A DNA stretch of 64,000 bases, taken from assembly GCF_014191985.1 (NCBI RefSeq), contig NZ_JACHXI010000016.1, positions 38,747 to 102,746 of the forward strand, given 5' to 3'. Source of the stretch: Azomonas macrocytogenes. GTDB lineage: Bacteria; Pseudomonadota; Gammaproteobacteria; Pseudomonadales; Pseudomonadaceae. The position numbers were made by a program, and so were the translations under genes. This document shows positions 31,377 to 41,938 of the stretch, piece after piece. The notes under the pieces were generated by a model. It saw only the letters and a program-made list of their open reading frames with translations. It was not told the origin of the DNA and did no database searches. Position 1 is the first letter of the stretch, and the number at the start of each line of letters is the position of its first letter.

Positions 31377-32120
31377 ATGCGTAGTGTGGTGCTGGATACG
31401 GAAACTACCGGTATGCCTGTGACGGAAGGGCACCGGATCATTGAGATCGGTTGTGTCGAAGTCCTTGGTAGGCGTCTGACCGGGCGGCATTTCCACGTCT
31501 ATCTGCAGCCTGATCGCGAAATTGACGAGGGCGCGATCGCCGTGCACGGCATCAGGAACGAAGACTTGATCGACAAGCCTCGTTTTGCCGATATCGCCGA
31601 TGAATTCTTTGAATTCATCAAGGATTCCCAACTGATTATTCATAACGCGGCGTTCGACATCGGCTTCATCAGCGATGAGTTCACGCGGCTTGGGCAATCT
31701 GAGCGAGCTGAGGTCGCCGAGTATTGCTCAGTGTTGGACAGCCTGTTGATGGCCCGTGAGATGCATCCAGGGCAGCGCAACAGCCTGGATGCATTGTGCC
31801 GGCGCTACGATATCGATAATTCCTGTCGCGAGCTGCACGGCGCTTTGCTCGATGCGGAGATTCTCGCCGACGTCTATTTGGCGATGACCGGTGGCCAGAC
31901 GCATTTGTCGCTGGCGGGCGAGGGCAGTGGGATGTCTGCCAATGGTTTCGGGCGAGCCAGTGAGATTCGCCGCTTGCCGGCTGATCGACCACGTACCCGG
32001 GTAGTTCGTGCCTCGGCAGAAGAGCTTGCGGCCCATGCCACGCGCTTGGCTATCATCGAAAAATCAGCCGGTGCCGAGCCGCTCTGGGTCCAGTTGGACA
32101 AGGCGGCCGATCCAGTCTGA
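31377..32120 (+). CDS. dnaQ: DNA polymerase III epsilon subunit (proofreading exonuclease)
   Basis: 247 residues. The DEDDh exonuclease motifs are present: ExoI VLDTETTGMPVTEGHRIIEIG, ExoII LIIHNAAFDIGFISDEF and ExoIII HGALLDAEILADVYLAMTGGQ. The C-terminal tail (about 185-247) should bind the alpha subunit. It removes misincorporated nucleotides during replication and is co-transcribed with rnhA. Confidence 0.97.
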   Translation: MRSVVLDTETTGMPVTEGHRIIEIGCVEVLGRRLTGRHFHVYLQPDREIDEGAIAVHGIRNEDLIDKPRFADIADEFFEFIKDSQLIIHNAAFDIGFISDEFTRLGQSERAEVAEYCSVLDSLLMAREMHPGQRNSLDALCRRYDIDNSCRELHGALLDAEILADVYLAMTGGQTHLSLAGEGSGMSANGFGRASEIRRLPADRPRTRVVRASAEELAAHATRLAIIEKSAGAEPLWVQLDKAADPV

Positions 32121-32190
32121 GCGAATTCTTTTCGCTTCGCTCATCAGGTGATGCGTCCTATCCTGAAACAAATTCCTTCAGGAAAGGCGC

Positions 32191-34455
32191 ATGTATTACA
32201 AAGACCTGAATTTCCCCATTCTTATCGTTCATCGGGATATCAAGGCCGATACTGTCGCCGGTGAGCGGGTGCGCTGCATCGCTACCGAGCTGCAAGGGGA
32301 TGGCTTTAGCATCCTGCCGACAGCCAGCCCGAGCGAAGGCCGTATCGTCGCTTCGACCCACCACGGGCTGGCCTGCATCCTCGTGGCGGCGGAGGGCGCT
32401 GGCGATAATCGGCGGCTGTTGCAGGATGTGATTGAGCTGATTCGTGTGGCCCGCAGCCGGGCACCGCGACTGCCGATCTTCGCTCTGGGCGAGCAGGTCA
32501 CTATCGAGAATGCACCGGCCGAGGCGATGGCCGATCTGAATGAGCTGCGCGGGATTCTCTACCTGTTCGAAGATACCGCCCCATTTCTGGCTGGACAGGT
32601 TGCCAGGGCTGCGCGCAATTACCTGGACGGTTTGCTGCCGCCTTTCTTTCGCGCATTGGTCGAGCATACCTTCCAGTCGAATTATTCCTGGCATACGCCG
32701 GGTCACGGCGGCGGAGTCGCTTTTCGCAAAAGCCCGGTGGGACAGGCGTTTCATCAATTCTTCGGCGAGAACACGCTGCGCTCGGATTTGTCCGTGTCGG
32801 TGCCGGAGCTGGGTTCTCTGCTCGATCATACCGGCCCGCTGGCGGCAGCGGAGGCGCGAGCGGCGCGCAATTTCGGCGCGGATCATACTTTTTTCGTGAT
32901 CAATGGTACTTCCACCGCCAATAAAATCGTCTGGCACGGCATCGTGGCGCAGGATGATCTGGTGCTGGTGGATCGCAACTGCCACAAATCGATCCTGCAC
33001 GCGATCATCATGACCGGTGCTATTCCGCTCTACCTGACTCCAGCGCGCAACGAACTGGGCATCATTGGCCCGATTCCGCTCGATGAATTCAGCCGGGAAT
33101 CGATTCAGGCCAAGATCGATGCCAACCCGCTGGCCAGAGGTCGTCCGCCCGAGGTGCGTCTGGCCGTCGTCACCAACTCCACCTACGACGGGCTCTGCTA
33201 CAACGCCAACATGATCAAGCGTACTCTGGGCGATAGTGTGCAGGCGCTGCATTTTGACGAGGCCTGGTACGGTTACGCCGCCTTCCACGAGTTCTACGAT
33301 GAGCGCTACGGCATGGATACCCGCGAGCAAGGAGCGCTGGTGTTCGCGACCCATTCCAACCACAAGATGCTCGCCGCTTTCAGCCAGGCGTCGATGATTC
33401 ACGTACTTGATAGCCAGACGCGCCAGTTGGACCGCGACCGCTTCAACGAAGCCTTCATGATGCATATTTCCACCTCACCCCAGTACAGCATTCTCGCCTC
33501 GCTGGATGTGTCTTCGGCGATGATGGAAGGCCCGGCCGGTCGTTCGCTGATCCAGGAAACCTTTGATGAGGCCCTGAGTTTTCGCCGTGCCCTGGCCAAT
33601 TTGCGGCGACAGCAGCCTGATGGCGATTGGTGGTTCGATATCTGGCAGCCGAGCCGGGCACAGGGCGTCGAGCGGGTCGAGACGCGCGATTGGCTACTGG
33701 AACCGGAGGCGGACTGGCACGGTTTCGGCGAAGTGGCGAACGATTACGTCCTGCTCGATCCAATCAAGGTGACCCTGATCACGCCGGGGCTTACTGCTAC
33801 CGGGCGGCTCGATGAACACGGCATCCCAGCGGTAGTGGTCAGCCGTTTCCTCTGGGAGCGTGGTCTGGTGGTGGAAAAGACCGGCCTGTATTCCATTCTG
33901 GTGCTGTTCTCGCTAGGTATCACAAAAGGCAAATGGAGCACGCTGTTGACCGAGCTATTGGAGTTCAAGCGCCATTACGATGCCAATCTTCCGCTCGGCG
34001 ATGCGCTGCCTTCCGTTTTTGAAGCCGATCAGCGGGCCTATGCGGGTATGGGGCTGCGCGATCTTTGTGCTGCCTTGCACGCTTGCTACCGGGAAAGCGC
34101 CACGGCTAGATCCATGCGGCAAATGTACACGGTGCTTCCCGAGCAGGTGATGAAACCAGCCGAGGCCTACGACAAGCTGGTTCGAGGAGAAGTCGAGGCA
34201 GTCCCTGTCGATGCCTTGGATGGCCGTGTCGCTGCCGTGATGCTGGTGCCTTATCCACCGGGAATTCCGTTGATCATGCCGGGCGAGCGTTTCACTGCCG
34301 AAAACCGATCGATCCAGGATTACCTGCGCTTTGCCCAGGATTTTTCCATGCGTTTCCCTGGTTTCGATGTCGATGTGCATGGTCTGCAGCGTGAAACCAG
34401 AGCGAATGGACAAATCTTTACGGTTGACTGTATTGCGGCAAGTTCGACGATATAA
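32191..34455 (+). CDS. ldcA: Lysine decarboxylase (LdcA type)
   Basis: 754 residues. A flavodoxin-like wing domain starts LNFPILIVHRDIKADTVAGERV. A PLP-dependent fold I core follows with SWHTPGHGGGVAFRKSPVGQAFHQFFGENTLRSDLSVSVPELGSLLDH and the PLP-binding lysine in FATHSNHKMLAAFSQ. It matches the Pseudomonas lysine decarboxylase LdcA closely along its length. It converts lysine to cadaverine, which opens the cadaverine/aminovalerate catabolic route. It is separate from dnaQ by 70 bases. Confidence 0.93.
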   Translation: MYYKDLNFPILIVHRDIKADTVAGERVRCIATELQGDGFSILPTASPSEGRIVASTHHGLACILVAAEGAGDNRRLLQDVIELIRVARSRAPRLPIFALGEQVTIENAPAEAMADLNELRGILYLFEDTAPFLAGQVARAARNYLDGLLPPFFRALVEHTFQSNYSWHTPGHGGGVAFRKSPVGQAFHQFFGENTLRSDLSVSVPELGSLLDHTGPLAAAEARAARNFGADHTFFVINGTSTANKIVWHGIVAQDDLVLVDRNCHKSILHAIIMTGAIPLYLTPARNELGIIGPIPLDEFSRESIQAKIDANPLARGRPPEVRLAVVTNSTYDGLCYNANMIKRTLGDSVQALHFDEAWYGYAAFHEFYDERYGMDTREQGALVFATHSNHKMLAAFSQASMIHVLDSQTRQLDRDRFNEAFMMHISTSPQYSILASLDVSSAMMEGPAGRSLIQETFDEALSFRRALANLRRQQPDGDWWFDIWQPSRAQGVERVETRDWLLEPEADWHGFGEVANDYVLLDPIKVTLITPGLTATGRLDEHGIPAVVVSRFLWERGLVVEKTGLYSILVLFSLGITKGKWSTLLTELLEFKRHYDANLPLGDALPSVFEADQRAYAGMGLRDLCAALHACYRESATARSMRQMYTVLPEQVMKPAEAYDKLVRGEVEAVPVDALDGRVAAVMLVPYPPGIPLIMPGERFTAENRSIQDYLRFAQDFSMRFPGFDVDVHGLQRETRANGQIFTVDCIAASSTI

Positions 34456-34576
34456 GCTGTGTCAGCCGCAAGCGTATGGAGGTTAGTGCAATGGGGAGTT
34501 CCGTTAGAGCACGCAACAGGGGATCTGACCCGGTTGCCGGCTGGCTCCGTGCATTCGGTAGGGAGGTAGCTGCCTG

Positions 34577-35407
34577 ATGGCTGTCTGGCAACCGCAGGTT
34601 CTCGATCCAGCCATTCAGTACGGCCATGTACTGGTGCATTATCGCCAGCATTTTCTCTGTACTGCAGAGGGGCTGCTGTTTTCTTCGGATCGGTTCAGGC
34701 AAATTGAGTTACCGCTGGTCTGCAAACAGGGGCTGGGGTATTTCAATGGCGTTCCGGTTCACCTGTATGAACTGGCGGGCAAGGTGGAGATTCCGGGCAC
34801 TGCCTGGTACGGCTTGCGTCAGTTGATGGTCGGCGAGCACGATCCCGAGTTGTTGTCGATGTTGCGTTTTGCCACGCAGATCGGCACCTGGGCGATCCAG
34901 AATCGCTTCTGTGGCAGTTGTGGTACGCCGATGACGCCGTTGGCGGGGGAGCGTGCCATGTGCTGCGTTGCCTGCCAGGTACGCCACTATCCCCGTTTAT
35001 CACCCAGCATGATTGTCCTGGTGACGCGCGGTGACGAGATTCTGCTGGCTCGTTCTCCGCGTCATGCGTCCGGGGTGTATAGCACGCTGGCCGGCTTCGT
35101 CGAGCCTGGGGAGAGCGTCGAGCAGTGCGTTGCCCGGGAAGTGCTGGAAGAGGTCGGCGTGACTATCGATCAGCCACACTATATCGCCAGCCAGAACTGG
35201 CCTTTTCCGTATTCGCTGATGCTGGGGTTCCATGCCCGGTACACGGCCGGCGAAATTGTCCCTCAGCCCACTGAAATCGACGATGCACAATGGTTTTCCA
35301 TTCAGCGATTGCCGGGTTTGCCGGGCGTCCATTCCATTGCCCGCTATCTGATCGATTTATACGTCGCCGAGCGGCTGGGGCGCGAACCCCCCCGTTTGCC
35401 AGTCTGA
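34577..35407 (+). CDS. nudC: NAD-capped RNA hydrolase / NADH pyrophosphatase
   Basis: 276 residues. A zinc ribbon is formed by CGSCGTP and CCVACQV (about 112-136). The Nudix box reads GFVEPGESVEQCVAREVLEEVGV. The NudC-specific SQNWPFPYSLMLGF follows it. The enzyme cleaves NADH and removes NAD caps from RNA. The gene ends three bases before pqqF, so the two are probably co-transcribed. Confidence 0.95.
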   Translation: MAVWQPQVLDPAIQYGHVLVHYRQHFLCTAEGLLFSSDRFRQIELPLVCKQGLGYFNGVPVHLYELAGKVEIPGTAWYGLRQLMVGEHDPELLSMLRFATQIGTWAIQNRFCGSCGTPMTPLAGERAMCCVACQVRHYPRLSPSMIVLVTRGDEILLARSPRHASGVYSTLAGFVEPGESVEQCVAREVLEEVGVTIDQPHYIASQNWPFPYSLMLGFHARYTAGEIVPQPTEIDDAQWFSIQRLPGLPGVHSIARYLIDLYVAERLGREPPRLPV

Positions 35408-35410
35408 TTT

Positions 35411-37831
35411 ATGCATATGCAGCTTCATGAGACGCTTGCCAATGGCTGCGCTATCCAGGTGCTTCGGCAGACACGGGCAACGGTTTGTGCGTTGATCGTC
35501 GAGATCGCCGCCGGTAGCCACGACGAACCGGCAGCCTGGCCAGGATTGGCGCATTTTCTCGAGCATCTGCTTTTTCTGGGAGGCGAAGATTTTTCTGGGG
35601 AGCAGCGGTTGATGCCCTTTGTCCAGGCCTGCGGCGGGCGCGTCAATGCCCGCACAGGCCCCAGCTTCACCCGCTATTTCTTCGAGGTGCCGTCGATCCA
35701 TTTTGAACAAGCCGGCCAGCGCCTGCTGGACATGCTGGTGAATCCCCGCCTGGATTACCACGAGCAGCTGCGCGAGCGAGACGTGCTCGATGCCGAATAT
35801 AGCGCCCGTGCCGCGGATGCAGGGCAGTTGGGACAAAGCGCCTTGTTGGCCGTGGTCGCTCCGGCGCATCCCGTTTCTGCCTTTCATGCGGGTAATAAAG
35901 ACAGCCTTGCAGTGGAATCGCCGGATTTTCAGGCGGCGTTGCACGAATTTCATCAGCGTTTCTATTGTGCGCCGCATTGCCGCCTGGTCCTGATCGGTTC
36001 GCCATCCACCGATGATTTGTTGGCGCTGGGTCGGCAGTTGGGTAATCGCTTGGCTGCCGGTGAGCCGAGCCAGCGCGCCAGACCACCGGCGTTTGCCTTG
36101 CCGGAATTCCAGAACTGGCAACTCAGTCTGCACAGCGGCTCTCCACGACTGTGGTTGGGGGTCGCGTTGACTGCAGGTGTGGATGAATACGTCAGCGAAG
36201 CTGTCGCTGTGCTTGCCGAACAGGTGGGGAGTGGGCTTGCTGGCAGCCTGGCGGATCGTTTGCTGCGCCAGGGGTGGAGCGACAGCCTGCGAGTACACAG
36301 ACTCTACGAATATGCCGGCCAGGTGCTTCTGGGGTTGGAGTTTTCCTTGGCGGATGCGTCGCTCCCAGTCTGTGCTGCCATTCGTCGCGCTGTTCTGGAT
36401 TGGCTGGCGTTTTTCACTGCGCAAGCGCCGTGGCATGGGCTTCCTCGGTCCGGTCCTGAGATGGCTGGCCTGCCACCGCTGGAAGCCGGGCATTGCTGGC
36501 TGGAGCGTGGCGGGAGACCGACAGCGACGTTATCAGCGCAGGGCTGCGAGGCTTTGCGGATTTTGCTCGAGTCCGTGATGGAGGAGCGACTGGTGGGCAT
36601 TCTGGCTGCCCAGGATCTGCAGGGCGATGCACGGCAGATATGCGGCTTCCCCGCCCGGATGTTGCCAACAGTCTGGCCGGCTGCCTCGACGAGACTGGTT
36701 TTCGAGAGTCTGCCGAGCAATCCGCTATTGCATGGAAAAAGCGAACTGCGCGGGCCGCTCTGGCGTGAGCTGGCGATTCAGCCCTGGACGGCGGGTGAGG
36801 CTGTGCTGTATCTGCGCTGTTGGTCCGATACGGCCAGGCGTGCCTCCTGGCCTCGAACGCTAGGCCTTGCTCTGCGCAGCGTGCAGGCTGCCGCCGAGCC
36901 GTTAGGGTTGGTTCTGGATATTCGAGCCATGCCGGCTGGTTGGCAGCTGCGTTTCCAGGGAACTGCGCACGTGCTTGCATATCTGGTGCAGGCGGTGGCT
37001 GAGGTTATCGACAGGCTTGTATCCAGCACATCCGGGCCGATATCGCCGCAGCACGATGGTGACGAAATGCCGGTTCGGCGCTTGTTGAGCGAGCTTGTTT
37101 ACTACCTCGACCCGGTATTGGATGAAGCGAGCGTCATCCCGCTCGATCCCTGCTCTTCGTTGCGTTGGCAGGGCTTGCTGCTTGGCCTGGATGAAGAACA
37201 GCGTGAGCGCCTGGGCGGTGCGCTTCTGGCATTGCCGGGGCGACCGGCACCAGGACGCTCGCGGGTGCGATTGAAAGCCGGCAGGCATTGGCATCATCTG
37301 CCTGCCAGTCGAGGCGATTCGGCTTTGCTGGTGTTTTGCCCGGTCGCCGGTCGCCTGCCCGAAGCTGAAGCAGCCTGGCGGCTGCTGGCCCGCTATTTTC
37401 AGCCAGCCTTCTACCAGCGTATCCGTGGCGATTTGCAACTGGGGTATGGCGTTTTCTGCAGCTTTCATCAGTTGGATGGGCACTCTGGAATCCTCTTTGC
37501 CGTGCAATCGCCCAGCGCATCTGTGCGCGATATTTTCACGGAGATCGAGCGTTTTCTCGCAGATCAGGCAGCCATGCTGCCGAGGAAAATCGATGCGGAC
37601 AGCTTGCAGCTGGCCATGCAGCTCGAACAGGAATCGGCAGGGCTGCGTACTAGCGCGGAACAACTCTGGCAAGCGCATCTGGCCGGCAATGATGCGACCT
37701 GGCCGGCTGCCGTGCGCGCTGCGCTACGACAGCTTTCCCACGAAAGATTACTGGCCTGGCATCAGGCGCTACAGGATGCCAGGGGTGGTTGGCTGGTGCT
37801 GGCCTGGGACGGCGCAGAGGGTTCTTGCTGA
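35411..37831 (+). CDS. pqqF: PqqF, M16 zinc protease for the PQQ precursor peptide
   Basis: 806 residues. The N-terminal M16 domain has the inverted zinc motif HFLEH in GLAHFLEHLLFLGGEDF and a downstream Glu region (ERDVLDAEYSARAAD). Three further M16-type domains follow; the later ones lack the motif, as expected for a pitrilysin-like chamber. In Pseudomonas, PqqF (with PqqG in some species) cuts the cross-linked Glu-Tyr unit from PqqA after PqqE acts. It lies 7 kb from pqqABCDE in this window, with nudC and the regulators between. Confidence 0.9.
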   Translation: MHMQLHETLANGCAIQVLRQTRATVCALIVEIAAGSHDEPAAWPGLAHFLEHLLFLGGEDFSGEQRLMPFVQACGGRVNARTGPSFTRYFFEVPSIHFEQAGQRLLDMLVNPRLDYHEQLRERDVLDAEYSARAADAGQLGQSALLAVVAPAHPVSAFHAGNKDSLAVESPDFQAALHEFHQRFYCAPHCRLVLIGSPSTDDLLALGRQLGNRLAAGEPSQRARPPAFALPEFQNWQLSLHSGSPRLWLGVALTAGVDEYVSEAVAVLAEQVGSGLAGSLADRLLRQGWSDSLRVHRLYEYAGQVLLGLEFSLADASLPVCAAIRRAVLDWLAFFTAQAPWHGLPRSGPEMAGLPPLEAGHCWLERGGRPTATLSAQGCEALRILLESVMEERLVGILAAQDLQGDARQICGFPARMLPTVWPAASTRLVFESLPSNPLLHGKSELRGPLWRELAIQPWTAGEAVLYLRCWSDTARRASWPRTLGLALRSVQAAAEPLGLVLDIRAMPAGWQLRFQGTAHVLAYLVQAVAEVIDRLVSSTSGPISPQHDGDEMPVRRLLSELVYYLDPVLDEASVIPLDPCSSLRWQGLLLGLDEEQRERLGGALLALPGRPAPGRSRVRLKAGRHWHHLPASRGDSALLVFCPVAGRLPEAEAAWRLLARYFQPAFYQRIRGDLQLGYGVFCSFHQLDGHSGILFAVQSPSASVRDIFTEIERFLADQAAMLPRKIDADSLQLAMQLEQESAGLRTSAEQLWQAHLAGNDATWPAAVRAALRQLSHERLLAWHQALQDARGGWLVLAWDGAEGSC

Positions 37832-37860
37832 GGCCGTAAGCACCTCGATAGCGGAGTGCT

Positions 37861-38529
37861 TCAGCGCCGCAGGTAGGTATTGAAGTCGATATCGCTGGCC
37901 GACAGGATGGCTTGTACGCGGTTGTGTACATTGAGTTTGCGCAAAATGGCCGATACATGCGCTTTCACAGTCGTTTCGGCGATATGCAGGTTGTAGGCGA
38001 TCTGCTTGTTCGATTCGCCTCGGGTCATGCGTTCCAGCACCATCAACTGCTTGCGGGTCAGTGCCTGTAACTGTTGAGTCGCAATTATGGATTCCGGCAG
38101 ATTGTGTCGCGTTGTACTCTGCTGGGTACGGATAATGTCGGAAGGCAAATAGACATTGCCATTGAGAATCTGCTCGATGGCTTCGATCATCTGCGGGCGT
38201 GGCGAGGATTTGGTGATAAAGCCCACTGCACCGCAGGTGATGGCCTGCAGGACGACTTGCTTGTCCTGCTCGGCGGAAACGATGACCACCGGGATGGTCG
38301 GTGCTTCATTACGCAGACTGATCAGACCGTTGAGGCCATGCATGCCGGGCATGTTCAGATCCAGCAGGATCAGGTCGAGATTCTCATGTTCCCGGGTCAA
38401 CGCCAGGGTTGTGTCCAGATCGGCGGTTTCCAGGATGGTACTGCCCGGGAATCCATCGCTGACCACATTGTGGATGGCCTCGCGAAACAGCGGATGGTCA
38501 TCGGCGATGAGAATCTTGTACACAGCCAT
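37861..38529 (-). CDS. erdR: Response regulator ErdR (LuxR/NarL family)
   Basis: 222 residues. The receiver domain (about 1-125) has the acidic pocket in [11 protein letters not shown], the phospho-acceptor Asp in [14 protein letters not shown], and the conserved Lys in GFITKSS. A LuxR-type helix-turn-helix lies at about 155-215 ([43 protein letters not shown]). The protein matches Pseudomonas ErdR, which acts in the regulatory cascade for ethanol oxidation by PQQ-dependent dehydrogenases. Its placement here beside pqqF, and near nahK and pqqABCDE, fits that role. Confidence 0.9.
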   Translation of the reverse strand: MAVYKILIADDHPLFREAIHNVVSDGFPGSTILETADLDTTLALTREHENLDLILLDLNMPGMHGLNGLISLRNEAPTIPVVIVSAEQDKQVVLQAITCGAVGFITKSSPRPQMIEAIEQILNGNVYLPSDIIRTQQSTTRHNLPESIIATQQLQALTRKQLMVLERMTRGESNKQIAYNLHIAETTVKAHVSAILRKLNVHNRVQAILSASDIDFNTYLRR

Positions 38530-38611
38530 TTCCTCGCATGCTTGTCGTTATCCATTCTGCCATGTCTTGGGGTACGTATCCCACGGCATGGAAATCCGCA
38601 ATCGGCGCAGG

Positions 38612-40501
38612 CTAAATCTCTACCTGCGCTCCCAGTTCGATCACCCGGTTCGCAGGTAGTCGAAAGTAGCGCATGCTGCTGTTGGCGTTGCGCTGCATGA
38701 AGGCGAAGAGACTTTCGCGCCAGTGCGCCATGCCTTTTTTCTGTTTGTGCGGAATCACCGTTTCCCGGCTGAGGAAATAGGTGGTGCGCATGGGGTCGAA
38801 ATTCAGCTCGTCGTGAGCGCAAAGACCCAGGGCTTTTGGCACGTTTGGTTCCTCCATGAAGCCGAAGTGAAGATGCAGGCGATAGATGCCTTCGCTATAG
38901 GGAATCAGATGCAGCCGGCGTCTGTCCGGGACCCGTGGCGTATCCTCGGTGAACACCGTCACCAGCACGACCTTTTCATGCAGGACCTGGTTATGCAGCA
39001 GGTTGTGTAGCAGCGCATGGGGTATCGCGTCCGAGCGTGCGCCCATGAATACGCTTGTGCCTATGACGCGATGCGGTGGCTGCTGGTGCAGATTCTCGAT
39101 CAGCACAGGCAATGGCAGCGAAGTTTCATCCAGGCGTTCCAGCAGAATCTGCTTGCCGCGTTTCCAGGTGGTCATCAGCGTGAACAGGACGATACCCGCC
39201 AGCATCGGAAAGGCACCGCCCTGGAAGATCTTCGGTACATTGGAGGCGAAGAACAGACCATCCACCAGAAAAAAACCAAGCAGTACCGGAATAGCTACCC
39301 AACGCGAAATTTTCCAGAGCAGCAGCATGACCGCTGTGACCAGCAATGTCGTGATTAGCATGGTGCCGGTCACCGCCACACCGTAGGCCATGGCCAAAGC
39401 GCCTGAATTTTTGAAGGCGAGCACCAGCAGCACCACACCGATCATCAATGCCCAGTTGACTACACCGATGTAGATCTGGCCCTGTTCCCTGCTGGATGTA
39501 TGGCGGACGAGCATGCGCGGTATGTAGCCGAACTGGATGGCCTGGTGGGTCAGGGAAAAGGCGCCGGAGATCACCGCCTGCGAAGCGATGATGGTCGCCA
39601 GGGTGGCCAGCAGGATCAATGGCAGCAGCGCCCAGGACGGCGCCAGCAAATAGAAGGGATTGCGTACCGCTTCAGGATTTTGCAGCAGCAAGGCACCCTG
39701 GCCAAAGTAATTCAGTACCAGCCCCGGCAACACCAGGATGAACCAGGCCCGTGCGATTGGCTGGCGACCGAAGTGGCCCATGTCGGCATAGAGCGCCTCC
39801 GCACCGGTCAGTGCCAGCACTACCGCACCGAGAGCCATGAACCCGGTATGCGGATGGGTGACGAAGAAATTGAACGCCCACCAGGGGTTCAGGGCCCTGA
39901 GCACTTCCGGTTGCAGCACGATGCCGTAGACGCCGAGTAACCCCAGTACCAGGAACCAGAGGATCATCACCGGGCCGAACAGTGTGCCGATGCGGGCAGC
40001 CCCATGCTTCTGGATGATGAACAGTGCGACCAGTACGATCAGTGCAAGCGGAATCACTTGATGGCCGATGCCCGCGAAAGCGATTTCCAAACCCTCCACC
40101 GCCGACAGTACCGATATAGCCGGGGTGATCATGCTGTCGCCATAGAACAGTGCGACCCCGAACAGGCCGAGCAGTACCATGGCCGAGCGCAATTTCGGAT
40201 AATTCGCCATCGCGCGTCGGGCCAGGGCAGTCAGGGCCATGGTGCCACCTTCGCCTTCGTTGTCCGCATGCAGTACGAACAGCATGTATTTGACCGAGAC
40301 GACCCAGATCAGTGACCAGAAGATCAGCGAGAGAATACCCAGTACGCCATCGTGGTTGAGTTGTACGCCGTAATGCGGAGCGAACACTTCTTTCAGCGTA
40401 TAGAGCGGACTGGTACCGATATCGCCGTAGACCACGCCGATGGCGGCGACCAGCGTTGCCCATCCCAGTCGTTGCGTGGATTGGGCTGCCATATTGCTCA
40501 T
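38612..40501 (-). CDS. kup: Low-affinity potassium transporter Kup
   Basis: 629 residues from the ATG at 40501 (MSNMAAQ); the longer frame adds 46 residues without family support. The N-terminus shows [29 protein letters not shown], the Kup signature. About twelve membrane helices follow, up to residue 430, and then a cytoplasmic domain of about 190 residues. It imports K+ together with protons. It sits between erdR and nosP and is not obviously related to PQQ. Confidence 0.95.
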   Translation of the reverse strand: MSNMAAQSTQRLGWATLVAAIGVVYGDIGTSPLYTLKEVFAPHYGVQLNHDGVLGILSLIFWSLIWVVSVKYMLFVLHADNEGEGGTMALTALARRAMANYPKLRSAMVLLGLFGVALFYGDSMITPAISVLSAVEGLEIAFAGIGHQVIPLALIVLVALFIIQKHGAARIGTLFGPVMILWFLVLGLLGVYGIVLQPEVLRALNPWWAFNFFVTHPHTGFMALGAVVLALTGAEALYADMGHFGRQPIARAWFILVLPGLVLNYFGQGALLLQNPEAVRNPFYLLAPSWALLPLILLATLATIIASQAVISGAFSLTHQAIQFGYIPRMLVRHTSSREQGQIYIGVVNWALMIGVVLLVLAFKNSGALAMAYGVAVTGTMLITTLLVTAVMLLLWKISRWVAIPVLLGFFLVDGLFFASNVPKIFQGGAFPMLAGIVLFTLMTTWKRGKQILLERLDETSLPLPVLIENLHQQPPHRVIGTSVFMGARSDAIPHALLHNLLHNQVLHEKVVLVTVFTEDTPRVPDRRRLHLIPYSEGIYRLHLHFGFMEEPNVPKALGLCAHDELNFDPMRTTYFLSRETVIPHKQKKGMAHWRESLFAFMQRNANSSMRYFRLPANRVIELGAQVEI

Positions 40502-40774
40502 CAAAATCGATCCTTGTTGAGGCGAGGAAAGGTGGTCAGGCATTCGCACCGGTTCCCCACACCTTACAGAAAAAGACTTGCTGAAGATGAAGTTCGCGAA
40601 ATACGGGTAGCGAGCCGGTGGTTTTGCTTGGCGCTGCATCGCCGAGACGGCTGGTGAGGTACGATGCCTGTGAAAGTACTGTTGCTGCTATCGACAGGAT
40701 TTCATTTCATATCCATCCGGCCGGCTTTTCCGTGGATAAAGACCGGCCTTCGATGCTGAGCGGGAGCCGGATGC

Positions 40775-41938
40775 ATGCAACAGTCTTCCCTTGCCGACAT
40801 GGTGCGTACCGCCATGTCGGAGTCAAAGGACCCCGAAACGGTGGCACAGGATCTGGCCCGCCAACTGATTCACCCGCATCTGGGGTTCGTGCTGTTCTTC
40901 TGTTCGGCGGAATATGACCTGCAGGCCCTGGGGTATGCCCTGGAGCAATATTTCGGCGGCCTGACCCTGGTCGGTTGTACCACGGCCGGGGAAATTACCC
41001 CGCAGGGCTACGGACGCAACTGCATTACGGCAATCGGCTTCAGCCATCTGCATTTCTCGATGGCCTGCACCCTGATCGAGGAAATGGACCGTTTCAGCCT
41101 GATCGATGCGCAACAATTGGTGGAACGGTTGATGAGCGACTGCCGCAGCAACGTCTTGGCACCGATCACCGATCACAGTTTCGCGCTGACCTTGTTCGAC
41201 GGCCTTTCCAGCCGCGAAGAAGTGGTGCTGGCAGCGCTCAGTGCGGCTTTCGGGCGGATTCCGCACTTCGGCGGTTCGGCTGGCGACGATAATTACCTGA
41301 CTCACACCTATGTGTACTATCAGGGCCGCTTTCACAGCAACTCGGCGGTTGTGGTGCTGATCAATACCTGGCTGGATTTCGAAGTCTTCAGCACCCACCA
41401 CATGCTGCCGCGCGAGGAAAAGCTCGTGGTGACCCATGCCGACAGTGCTACCCGCACGGTCTTCGAACTGAATGCCGAACCGGCAGCCCAGGCTTATGCC
41501 GACTGGGTCGGGGTACCACTCGAGGCGCTCGATCACCGACTGTTTGCCGCACATCCGCTGGCAGTACGCATCCGTGAACGTTATTACGTGCGCTCGATCC
41601 AGAAAGTTAACGCCGACCTCAGCCTGAGTTTCTATTGCGCTGTCGAGAATGGCATCGTGCTGACCGGCATGCGCCCAGGGTCGCTATTGCCGAATCTCGA
41701 AACGCTGTTCGCCGGGCTTGAAGAACGCCTGGGGCCGCTTTTGCTGACCATCGGTTGTGATTGCTTTCTGCGCCGCCTGGGCGGCGAGGCCGAGGGAAGC
41801 GCCGAATCCATTTCAGCCTTTCTCCGGCAGCGCCGGGTGATCGGTTTCAACACTTACGGGGAGCAGTGCAATGGCCTGCATCTCAACCAGACCTTCACCG
41901 GAGTCGCCATCGGACGGCCCGGTGGCATCCGTCGCTGA
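40775..41938 (+). CDS. nosP: NosP-type FIST-domain nitric oxide sensor
   Basis: 387 residues made of FIST_N (about 35-225; GCTTAGEITPQGYGRNCITAIGFS and AFGRIPHFGGSAGDDN) and FIST_C (about 230-380; CDCFLRRLGG, GFNTYGEQCNGLHLNQTFTGVAIG). In P. aeruginosa the equivalent gene, PA1975, encodes NosP, a heme protein that senses NO and inhibits the kinase NahK encoded next to it. The same pairing is found here, with a 68-base overlap with the kinase gene. The heme ligand has not been picked out. Confidence in the family is high and in the ligand moderate. Confidence 0.88.
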   Translation: MQQSSLADMVRTAMSESKDPETVAQDLARQLIHPHLGFVLFFCSAEYDLQALGYALEQYFGGLTLVGCTTAGEITPQGYGRNCITAIGFSHLHFSMACTLIEEMDRFSLIDAQQLVERLMSDCRSNVLAPITDHSFALTLFDGLSSREEVVLAALSAAFGRIPHFGGSAGDDNYLTHTYVYYQGRFHSNSAVVVLINTWLDFEVFSTHHMLPREEKLVVTHADSATRTVFELNAEPAAQAYADWVGVPLEALDHRLFAAHPLAVRIRERYYVRSIQKVNADLSLSFYCAVENGIVLTGMRPGSLLPNLETLFAGLEERLGPLLLTIGCDCFLRRLGGEAEGSAESISAFLRQRRVIGFNTYGEQCNGLHLNQTFTGVAIGRPGGIRR